From Ciona savignyi (Eukaryota; Chordata; Ascidiacea; Phlebobranchia; Cionidae): a stretch of 64,000 nucleotides of DNA. Below the pieces are notes generated by a model. The model searched no databases, was not told the origin of the DNA, and saw only the letters and a program-made list of their open reading frames with translations. Made by a program: the position numbers and the translations under genes. Below, in pieces: positions 49,401-59,600 of this stretch; positions within the stretch are counted from its first letter, which is position 1, and each line of letters starts with the position of its first letter. The stretch spans positions 818,446 through 882,445 of the forward strand of contig CH003028.1 of NCBI GenBank assembly GCA_000149265.1, given 5' to 3'.

Positions 49401-52400
49401 AGATTAAGTCTTAATCACTGACTACAACAATCAAGATTATATATATATAATGTTATTAAGCCAGGGCTTTCAGATCATACATGCTTGATTTGTATTGAAA
49501 CTGTATTGAAATGGTATTGAAATGATTCCAAATGGTGTATTCAGCGTAACTTTTAATCGTTTCCTTCTATTCCTACTAAGCATTCAGTTGTGCTAGTGCG
49601 ATATTACATAACAGTGCAGAAAAAACATTGAAGCTGATTGAATTATATTGAGATATTTTGGTGTGTGCGGATTTTATCTTTAATATTTCACAGTGTGCCT
49701 TGTGTGGAGTGAAAACTGACACTTCAGTTTTGCTTAAATATTCTTTGAAATTTTTCGGGTTCTTAATTTCAATGTTACAGTTAAGGATTAATCATATTTG
49801 GTGTTAAAACAAAATATGACCTTTCCAGAATCAAACTCTGCATTTCAATAGGAAGTTGTTCTAAATTTTTTTAAATTCTTTTTAACATGAAAATCATAAT
49901 AATATTATAAAAATATATATATATATATATGAAAAATACATAGACTTTTGCTTATTTCCAGTATATTTCATAGCGATTTCAAATTATAAATTCAAAATTT
50001 AATTCCCAAATAACTCAAGAGTGAAACTGTCTCAAATAAGAACATTTTCAGAGTCAATGATTAACCAGTAAATAACAGTAATATTTTTTTGTATTTAAAT
50101 ACCATGTATATAATTAAGCATTACTTGTACTTACTATGCATCATTTTCCACATACTTTCCTTGGAACAAAGTTTGAATTATTTTCCTAAAAGTGGAGAAA
50201 AGGATTTAAACAAGCGTAATGGCAACAAAAGAGATCCTGATGGTTAATATATGGAATTCATGGTTTATAAATATTTTATAATTTATGGTTAAGAGAGATC
50301 CTTATTTAAAATGGACATCGATTGTTAAGATCAATATACATAAAGTTCGATTTTGTCCGATCGATTAGCTTGGTGGGTTAGTGTGTTGCCTTTCAGCCGA
50401 AGGGGTTGCAGGTTCTAAACTGGTTGCTAGCTAGTCGGTTGTGTCCTTGGGCATGGCATTTAACAAAAATTGCCTGGACCTAGTAAACGATAGGTTGTAG
50501 CAAACTGAAGAAACATCTAAGTCATACACAACACACTGAAATAGCTCCGATAACCCAATGGTGGACGCGAGGTAATTTAACCGTTGGAGGTGTGTTAACT
50601 ACCATTTTGTTTTCCCATTAACGGGGATAAATATAATAAATATCCTATATCCATGAATATCCCATTCTATCTCCACTACTGGTCTGTGCCATTATGTACT
50701 TGGAAAAAATTATTTAATGGCAAAGGCTTAAAATTAAAATGATACATTTGATCGCATTGCCCAAAAATCAATATTAAGTTAACCCTGTCAAAAGTGTTTA
50801 AGATCATCTCCAATGACTAGACAAGTTCATTCATTCAGCCAATTTACTGTGTGGTGAGGTCTTGACAAAAGTATTCTGAACAGCTTTTGCCTCGAACCAG
50901 TGTAGTTGCAAATAACTTTGTGCACATGCATGATAAAAATACAAAATTTTAATTAATACACTGCTAAGACACCTGCACATTATTACACTTGTATATAATA
51001 ACACTCACGGGAGTTCTCCTATGTCCTGGGCATGAAAAGCGCCTTGTAGGTCACAATGAAGAACAAATAGGATGGGAGCCAGTAGCTCGTGCATCCCCTG
51101 TCGGTACGACAGTTTGATGTGCTCTCGTGCGTAGCAGAACAATATCGTTTCCATGGTCCGCCGAACGTCTTCCTTGCTGAAGTAATCCATCTCTGGGAAT
51201 CTGAGGGACCATAGTCATAAACTTTGGGGTGATGGGGGTGGAAAAAACACCCCACCATGCATTTGGTAGCGTTTGCATAAAGTTAAGGCTGCAAATCACA
51301 CACAGGAAATTAATAATCATTAAAGGTTTACTGTTCACGATTATCAAGGTTTTTAAAAGGGATCCCTGCTTGTGGAAAAATTAACAGAACGATTTTTTTT
51401 CGCTCAGAATTAAAAATCAGCATAAAAACAAGAATAGCACACTCAGTATTATAGCCTTTTAGCATGACGGTTCTATTTAAAGTTAAAGGACTTAGGGGGG
51501 AAATTACACCCTGGCATACATTTGGTATCAAGGCATAACAAAAGTTGTGTTGTTTATGTATAGTATAATTATAAATACCTAGCTCTATAGTTTATAAAAA
51601 CACAATGCACATTTCTGGATCTTTATTAAAATTGCAGTATATTCCTTGCTTTGGCATGATCATGCAATTACCAGACACCGCAAAGACTTTAATTTATGAA
51701 CTGGGTTGAAACAATCATTTTGTAAAAAAATGCTTTATTTTGTTAGCACTAAAACGAATGTAGGGTAGGTACACTTTTTCTTTAATAATACATCTTTTAC
51801 GTTAAGATTAACATGTGATAATACAATATTACTGTACATAAAAAAACTAATGACTGTCTAATACTATTCCACAGCAGACAAACATGTATAAACTGGATAG
51901 CTAATGGTTGGTTTTGATCCATAAATATTGGCTGCTTGCAAAGCACTAATGCTATTACAGAGCTAACTGGCGTTTTTAATAGCAAGGATTGTAAATACAA
52001 TGAAAAATATTATTTAAGTCAGATAAGACAGATAAAGATTTTATTTATTTTCAATATTTTATGCCGTTCTGTCACACTAATGGCATATACGAGGTCATAT
52101 TCATATGTGTAACTTACGTTCTTTTTACGTCTCGCTCGATAATGTTCCGTAAATCCTGGTCTTGAAAGTATTGCTTCCAAACACTCTGGACATTAAAAAA
52201 ATATTTTTTTAGTATAAAAGAACATGGAAGCTATCCTACCAGAAGATGATATTATGTTTTTGACAATGGAAGCTGCATTTTAGTATTATTTGCAATTGGA
52301 TAATAAAATAGTGTTATGAGTAATCTACCCTGAATGCTTTTCGTAATTATTTACCAAAAAAAATATTCAAAACTATACATTTCACCCATTGGCACTAAAG

Positions 52401-53504
52401 TTGGGATTAAAGTTCTATGCTTATATTATTATAATATTGTAACATAGACAAAGAAAATTGAATCCACAAATGTTCTATTTGGTAATTATTATAATATTGT
52501 AACAATAGACATGTAATACACAAAAGCTATGTACTGTTATAAAACTTATGCCCATGGTAAAGCGACAAGCTATTTTAGTGTGTTACATTCAGTAAACATT
52601 ATTTTTTCCTAATTTTTAGTTTAAACAACCGAATTTCACTGGGTTTCAGCAATGAACAATTCTGAGCAATCATGAGCGTTTAAAATATTTATACCTTCTG
52701 ACCAATTATCACTAATATTCTACCACTTAGTTCGTCTGCTGGTCTTAAAATTAAAACATACACAAAATAAATAGAACAAAATTGATTATAAAGATTAACC
52801 TGATCACTTTGAGACAACGGATTTTCAACATCAACATTTTGTGTTTCATTGTTTGGCAGCATCTTGTGCTTTTCCTTTATGATGTCATATTCATTGCGAG
52901 ATTTGGATAATGCTTCCGTCCATTCATTTATATTTGGAGGTAAACAATTGAGAAAAACCTGTAAAATATAAATCTATGTGGAAATTTGAAAAGAATATGC
53001 ATTTTGTTTGTCTTTATGTCATCCCATATAATATATATGGCAATGAGAATTACATAGTAGCATGGCTCACACTCTTTCACAAAGAATGGTGGATAGCCAA
53101 ATTATTTTTTGGGGCATTGTGTGTGCATTTGACCTATGAAAACAGGATTTCTTGTGAAAATGGACCATACTTCTCATATCACTGGCTGACAACAACAGTT
53201 GGTGTAAACGGGCAACTTACAGCAAACCCACATTCACCCAAACTCAGGTTTTTATTAAAATTACTGTTCGACTTACCCTCCAACAAACACTTCTAAAATG
53301 GCATCCTCGTAAGCTTTGGTTGTATGTTATGCTTTTCAGATGTTCAGCAAGATTGCCCTCAACATCAAAGTATTTATTCCACTGGCCAACGTAACTGTTC
53401 ACGCCAGTACAATCTACTTGTGTTTTCTTAATGTCGTTCATAACTTCCATTTTCTTGTTTTCAGATTTTATAACAAATGGACACGGTTGTGTGGCGCCTA
53501 CCAT
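43408..53504 (-). CDS. TBC1D5: TBC1 domain family member 5 (Rab GAP), complete, 14 exons
   Basis: A TBC-domain GTPase-activating protein. In vertebrates it binds retromer (VPS29) and LC3 and limits Rab7 on late endosomes. Exons (minus): 53277..53504, 52800..52958, 52118..52185, 51009..51200, 50135..50185, 48660..48789, 47156..47289, 46740..46882, 46163..46269, 45654..45802, 45286..45344, 44931..44998, 43966..44184, 43408..43599; phases close to 503 codons plus stop, shorter than the roughly 800 of human. Seen: FRSVCWRVFLNCLP, retromer loop NPLSQ, arginine finger IERDVKRT, glutamine finger YRQGMHELLAP, RWVRLLFGREFDLQDLLVLW, LVDYIFVAMMVHIRD, and a C-terminal helix KCQFCADKIDANIRLLQ...LALASLKQVRDVLRGSLNL. 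Residues at the LIR1 site read WNKYF instead of WEELF. The acceptor of the 43966..44184 exon (cccaag) is the weakest junction. Confidence 0.95.
44255..44470. repeat. Degenerate tandem repeat in a TBC1D5 intron
   Basis: Repeated caagtca and atttaaaatttaaatcaagt blocks with irregular spacing of about 20 to 60 bases, just upstream of the 43966..44184 exon. It is low-complexity sequence without coding character. Confidence 0.7.
45105..45205 (-). mobile_element. SINE family A fragment, very diverged
   Basis: The order gggtaatcagattacctta, cacccatagttgggttaatt and atattttagtg mirrors the minus-strand body of better copies (gggcaatcgtcagatcacct, cgcccatcgtcgggttacc). It lies in a TBC1D5 intron. Confidence 0.45.
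47419..47732 (+). mobile_element. SINE family A copy in a TBC1D5 intron
   Basis: Nearly full length. The head is gtccgacagattagtctagt with ctttcagccgaaggatgg, then ttgtgtccttgggcaaggca and the conserved 3' body, and a tail of atcctatatcctat repeats. Antisense to the host gene. Confidence 0.87.
48914..49025 (+). mobile_element. tRNA-Ser/Leu-like SINE, family B, copy 2
   Basis: It starts gtacggtcgtgtggccgaat (box A-like tggccgaatgg) and carries a perfect box B, gggttcgaaac, near its end, followed by an A run. It shares start, length and the catgggttc block with the inverse copy at 6843. The middle is AT-rich (atatatataccgac). It is unlikely to fold as a tRNA. Confidence 0.68.
49034..49100 (+). 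mobile_element. SINE family B, partial diverged copy
   Basis: The segment gaagtgtggtcgaatgggta, then atacgaccaatact, repeats the head of the preceding copy about 120 bases downstream. The box B part is not recognisable. Confidence 0.4.
50355..50653 (+). mobile_element. SINE family A copy in a TBC1D5 intron
   Basis: Full length with head gtccgatcgattagcttggt, cctttcagccgaagggg, the ttgtgtccttgggcatggca block, the 3' body and a short atcctatatcc tail. It lies between the 51009 and 50185 exon edges. Confidence 0.85.
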
Positions 53505-53677
53505 TAGTTAACCAAGCACATCCATGGGCCAGTCTGGAGAACATGGAGATATGATGCTTAACATAATCAAAATGAATCTTGAAGCTCAAAAAAATTATTA
53601 AAAACATAAGAAAAAAACATAGTTAGAACATCAGGAATGTCCACAGATTATTTTACTGTTGTTAGAACTTCAGTAAT

Positions 53678-53774
53678 GCGACTGAAGGCGCAAGGCAATC
53701 TGAAAACTACCAGTGTGTTAACGCCCATTGAATTTTCTCATTCATGGGATAAACATAAGTACCCTATCCTATCT
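53678..53774 (+). mobile_element. SINE family A, 3' fragment
   Basis: Only the end of the body (gtgtgttaacgcccattgaa, tcattcatgggataaacata) and the tail ccctatcctatc remain. It is directly followed by another copy at 53782, so the two lie in tandem. Confidence 0.65.
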
Positions 53775-53781
53775 TTAATAA

Positions 53782-54016
53782 GTCCGACAGATTAGTCTAG
53801 TTGTTTAGTGCGTCTTTTAGCCGAAGCTGCAGGTATAAAACTTGTCGCTAGCTAGTCAGTTGTGTACTTGGGCAAGATAGGCTACTTAAAGGAAATTGCC
53901 TGACTTGAGCAGTTTAATGGGCTCTACTTATTTGAAGGAACGTGTGAATCATCCCTTGTGTTAACCCCCTTGGTTTTTCCGTTCACGGGGATAAACATGA
54001 TTATCCTATCCTATCT
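53782..54016 (+). mobile_element. SINE family A copy with internal deletion
   Basis: Head gtccgacagattagtctagt as at 47419, body through gtgtacttgggcaag, then a deletion of the middle of the 3' body, and the end gttcacggggataaacatga with a tatcctatcctat tail. Confidence 0.8.
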
Positions 54017-54941
54017 GCAAACAAATCTGGATGTAAACGATAAAACGCATGCGAAGTGACTCTGCACGTAAACGGCACTAAACGTACTACTTAATTGCAA
54101 AAAAACAACAACGTGTACATCGCATCGGCATTGGGATATGGAGGTGTTGTTGATCACAATTTACTGAAGCCGTTGACGTAAAATTTCCGTTTAAGGGGAT
54201 TCCCACCACAAACAACTTCGTTTACCACATACCAAGAGGGTATTCATAGTATTTTCTTTAAAAAAATGAATTCAATTGTAAATAAGCGATAAGATTCAGA
54301 TTATGAAAAATTAAGTAAAAATCTGCAATAAAATTAATATAATTAAATGCAGGTGATAAACGCCGAGGTAAAGTTAGCAAATTTGTACATCACGGAAAGG
54401 TATTACATCAATAAGGGGGAAGGGGTACCACAGCAAATAGAACCCATAATATAGACATAGATAAATATATATTGTTGTAGGGATACTAATGTCAATAACC
54501 GAGTTATTGATGTGTTGTCCATATAGACAACCGACTTGATCGCAGAAGATTTGAAATCACTCTTTACTGATTGCAAAGCGAACCATCTTGGCAACCTTAT
54601 ACCAACGCAAATGAAAACATTGGCTTATACTATATATAACAAATCCAACACTGGTGTTGGATCTTTTAAAAATCTTTAGTCAATCGTCAGAATACCTCAA
54701 CGACACAATTTCTAAAGGTAATATTAGACGAGAAAATATTCTTTGATTTGTGGCGAGTTCATTAGATACCATTGAGATTGGACAATGTATATCGAACTGG
54801 CTTGATAAGGAAAATATTTAGAGTAAAAACATTCATATTCTCTTTTGACTAAGTAATGTGCCATTACGCCCGAAGAGTTTTAGATTCAGCTCTATCGCAA
54901 TACTCCGAAAAAAACTATCATTCCATTTATCTTCAGAATCA

Positions 54942-55223
54942 GATAGGATAGGATATTCTTGTTTATCCCCGTAAATGGGAAAACCAAGGAAGTTAACACT
55001 CGAGCAATCTTCAGATCCACGGTCGGGTTACCAGAGCTATTGCAATGTGTTGTGTATGATTCACACGGTCCTTAAATTTAGTAGAACCTATTAATTCGTT
55101 TGGTTCAGGCCATGTTCGTTAAGTGCCTTGCCCAAACACACAACTGACTAGCTAGTAACCAGTTTGGACACGCAACCGTTCGGCTAAAAGCCGACGCACT
55201 AACCCACCAGACAAATCTGTCGA
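54942..55223 (-). mobile_element. SINE family A copy upstream of TBC1D5
   Basis: Minus-strand copy: tail aggataggat at the left, then tgtttatccccgtaaatggg, cttgcccaaacacacaactg and a head ending near aacccaccagacaaatctgt. Confidence 0.83.
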
Positions 55224-55764
55224 ATATTAAAGTTAAACTTGTTTAAAATTATTCTGTCAAACGTAAGTTTTTTAATAAAAGTTTTAGCCTTACAGTACTA
55301 GAAAAGGTTAGCACTTACAGTACTTACGATTTATTACACACAATCGATCGAAAAAAGATGGAGAGTGGACACTGTGATATTAATTTGGAAATATTGGTAT
55401 TCTAATGAACGCCGATGTGTCATAAACAACCCTGATTTTAAAAGCGGTAGTAATTTATCATAGCCTATAGGGATAACCTTTGGTGTTTAGCTACCTAAAG
55501 ATTAAATATGCAGGTTTTGATAAAGAATGAAATCTGACAAAAGTTATTTTTCGTGGTATAAAAGTTGGTGATTTCAGAAGGGGCCGTAACTGAAACTTAC
55601 CATACATGAAACGTATTCTTTACATAAAACCTTCAGTGAATTAAAACTTGCTAAAATCTATGACGCTGTTAATTCCTTAGTAGGCGACGTAACCAGCACA
55701 TTGCTTTGAATAATTGACAATTTCCCATTTCCCAGTCCCGATCACTGTGAGATAACTGGTTGGT

Positions 55765-55788
55765 TATATATATATATATATATATATT
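55765..55788. repeat. (AT)n microsatellite
   Basis: About twelve alternating AT units downstream of LRP5/6. Confidence 0.95.
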
Positions 55789-55905
55789 AATGTTGTAACG
55801 GCGTATGTTAAACCATTGCCCAAGAACACGGTAATGGGTGGATGGTCTTAAAATCAATATATCAGTATCGAAATAAACAAGAAGACTTTCAATAAACACC
55901 ACTGG

Positions 55906-55911
55906 TTTATT
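55906..55911 (-). promoter_or_regulatory. Possible poly(A) signal of LRP5/6
   Basis: AATAAA on the minus strand about 690 bases after the LRP5/6 stop. No closer canonical signal was noticed, but the assignment is tentative. Confidence 0.3.
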
Positions 55912-56600
55912 TGCGAATCGACGGCTACCACATCAAAAAAACAATTTATACACATTTTCTGATGTCAAGCTTGTATTAAAAGCAAGAAACGCCAGGCTGA
56001 ACGAACGTTATTTACACTCGGCACGAATGCAATTCAAAGTCAGGCACCTATAAGCTAGAGGTAAGGGTTAAAATACTTTCATTTACGGAGGATAAAACAT
56101 TTGCAAGACGATTTAAAAATATATGAAAGAGGCACTGATCGCAACGTAAAAGAGCGTTCATTTTTATGGATTAACAAGACAACCATTCACGATTAGGTTG
56201 GTGAAAACGAAACTACACACTGCAAACGTTAAAAATCTAAGAGGAGATAAATGCACCTGATCGTCCTAAAACGTATAACTGGGCATCGGCTAAAAAATCG
56301 CCCGTTCGCGCTGGATACAGCTCGGAAAAGAAGGTTTGGCAGAAATCATCAAGTGCACTATGTACATGAAGCAACAACATTCAAGGCCGTTTTGTACCGA
56401 AGAAATCGTGGGAAACGAATAAAAAAAGTGGAAAAATATAAAAACGGTTGGCAAACTGCGTTGGCAGGAGGTCGTCTCTCGGTTGAAATGAAAACTGATT
56501 CAAGTCCTTCTCGCTTGGAACCGGAACGCTTCTATTTACATGAGATAGGCTCGTAATGTTGACCGCGCACTGGGACGATTTTCGGAGCTGACAGCACCGC

Positions 56601-59600
56601 TCACGAGGAGTCGGTGGCGGGGGAGGGGGGAGGATTGTAGATCCGGTAACTCCGCTCCGTTACCGACGGAGATGACCTCGGGTTCAACAAAACCGTGTCT
56701 GCATCATCGTCTGTTCCGTCCTCCTCCTCTTCCGTCCCCGCTGGTGGGACGCGGGACTCGTCGTTGACGTCATCAGTGACGTCATCGTCCGGTATCTCGT
56801 CCTCTTCGTCGAGGGGGTCGTCGGCCTCGGTGGTTTCCCCGTGGGTGTAGCAGCACTCGGACATGTACTGGCTGCGCGGGGTGGGCGGGGGCGCGAAGGG
56901 GTCCGAATCGGAGTTGATGTCCGAGGAGAGGTAAGTGCGGTGACCCAACTGACGGCTCCACGGTCGTCGGTGCCGGTTGTACGACGGTGGGTACGAGGGT
57001 ATGGAGTCACCCCCGCACGAGCAGTCGTCATCGTCGCAATGATACGAACTCGACGAGCTGCCGTCGAGGTGGCGCGACTGAGGGGGGTACTGGTGGCAGC
57101 AATGGTAGCAACACGGGTGGTGGTGGTAAGGGGGCGGGGGTTCGTGGGGTAAACTCGAGTTGGTGGACGGTTGGTTGGAGCCTCTGTTACCCCGATCAAC
57201 ATCGTCGCATGTGTCGGTGTTGCACGGGGTGGGGGGAGGTGGGTTATGAACGGGGTAGCGGTGCGAACGTCTGTAAATGCAATATGTTATCACCCATGAG
57301 TCACTTTATGGTAAGTTGGGAACATACCACATGCATATGCCATTTGGGTTAATTTAATGGAATATACCTGGGGTATTTTTATTTTCGGGTATTTCAACTC
57401 TATCCTAGTCTTAATACTGGAGTGTGAAAATATAATTATAGGAAAATCGTCAAATCAATACACGGCTCATAAAATTATGCAAAAATACACCAATGCTTTT
57501 GAGGGCTAATTACCAATCAGTAATTCCTATAAATTTAAATCTCCTTAGTCCTAACGCTGCTAGAGAGTTAGTGATTAATGTAAATTGCTATATTTTCGCG
57601 TGGAATTAACCCCATCTTTTGTTACATGAAAATTATAAAAACCAGCTGCTCATAACCCACCTGTGCTTGTACGCGTTCTTGCATCGATGGTGGGTCCGAC
57701 CAGAATCCGACGAATAAACTCGCTCCCCACTCTTGGACCCCGATCGAATGGTGGCGGGTGAGGGGGGTGGGTTGGTGGTCTGCGGGTGATCAACACATCA
57801 TCATTGTTTTGCAACGATAGATAGAACAATAATATTTTGTTGAAATTAAATTGAACTTTGTTGAAATTAAATTGAACTTTGTTGAAATTAAATTGAACTT
57901 TGTTGAAATTAAATTAAATTTGTCACCCTACGTTGCCCCAACCATGGGGTGAACCGGGTGAAAAACAATGAGGTCTACTCACTAATAACCATGGAATCAT
58001 CAAGTACACGGTAATACTCACAGGAAGGATGATCTTCCCTTGCAAGCTGGAGCACTTGGACGCCCCCGGTATGCATGGTCGCTTCATCGAGTGGCAGTCA
58101 CCCCGGGAATAATGCAACGGGATCCATGAATTTGACCCCGACCTGCTCCCACCCGGGTGAATCGACAGGTTGAACTGGGTGTGGCCCTGGGAGTTCCCCT
58201 TGATCGAGCCCTTTTTGCGGCTCTGGTGGTGGCTTGGTTTGCGGTGGTTGACGGTTTCCGTGGTGTCGGCGCGCGACTGGATCTCCACGTTGACGGTGCA
58301 GTTGCCGTTGGTGTGCGGGGTGAACATCACCAGCCCCGCTGGGTACCGCGAATTCTGGGTCTGTGGGGAAATTCATTTAATACCCGGGCCTTTATGGGGT
58401 GGTGGTCTGTTTGTTTTGCTGTCACCAAAGATTGACATTACAGGAATAATCGATTATGACATCACAGAAATAATCAACTATGACATCACAGAAATAATCA
58501 ACAATGACATCACAGAAATAATCAACTATGACATCACAGAAATAATCAACTATGACATCACAGAAATAATCAACTATGACATCACAGCAATAATCAACTA
58601 TGATATCACAGAAATAATCAACTATGACATCACAGAAATAATCAACTATGACATCACAGAAATAATCAACTATGACATCACAGAAATAACCAACTATGAC
58701 ATCACTGATTGTTCGCCTTTTAAGCAAGTGCGTGAAACGATGTAGAGCTTTATGCTTTATGTCAAAACCAGTGCCGGTACTTGTGTTAAAAAATAAACCA
58801 GCGTTTTACCAATAAACTGAACCGATGCGCTTTATGTATAATAAAAAACAATCAAAGCAATTTATAGACAGTACGCCCTTATAGTCCGTAATCGGCGACT
58901 ACAACTTACACTTATCATGCAGTGTCTAATAAAGAGTCCAATCCCCAGGAGAACCACACAACCGCATATTATCCCGATGACAATCACAATCGTGTTGTCC
59001 TGCTCCATGTCTCCGCTGCTCGTCACTGGGGCTGCGGACATAGAAACATCATAAGCGGACATAGAAACATAATAATGAGGCATAGAAACTTCATGTAAGT
59101 GGACATAAAACAATAAAAGTTCACATAAAAAAATTATAAGCAAACATAAAAACATTACAAGTGGACATAGAAACATTACAAGTGGACATAGAAACATTAT
59201 AAGCAGATAAAAAAACAAAAAAAGCGGATATAGAAACATTATAGGCAGACATAGAAACATTATAAGCAGACATAAAAACACAATAAGCTGACACGGAAAC
59301 AATAAATCTAACATAGAAACAATACAAGTTTATATGAAAACCACATAAGCTGATATATAAACAATATCATATTTGAAGAATAGTGTTAGTTTTTCGCCAA
59401 TTTATGTGTCCTTAAATGACAAGAGAAGATATAAAAGTAAGGTTGAAAATCAGGGAAACTTAGAAAAAATCCCTCAATGCTTTGTGAAGAAAGGTACCGA
59501 TAGGTTTTCGTGCTCGGTCGGTTTCGTTGATCTTCCGAAGTCGTTCAAGCAGAACTTTCATGAGATAGTCCTCAGTTACTATCAGCCGACCTTCCTCATA

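Larger units (their letters stand above)
53505..56600. other. Intergenic region between LRP5/6 and TBC1D5
   Basis: Apart from three SINE pieces and an AT microsatellite listed separately I find no exon. The TBC1D5 5' UTR and promoter, and the LRP5/6 3' UTR, must lie here. A basic 101-codon plus-strand frame at 56251..56556 has no support as a gene. Confidence 0.4.

Noticed and set aside
56251..56556. 101-codon basic plus-strand frame just downstream of LRP5/6
   Set aside because: It lies where the LRP5/6 3' UTR is expected, on the other strand, and shows no family resemblance.
56841..57152. Plus-strand frames over the LRP5/6 tail exon
   Set aside because: Shadows of the GC-rich coding exon on the minus strand.
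58170..58745. 191-codon plus-strand open frame
   Set aside because: It lies antisense to an LRP5/6 exon and then runs through the 24-bp repeat; the minus-strand exon has clear homology and splice sites.
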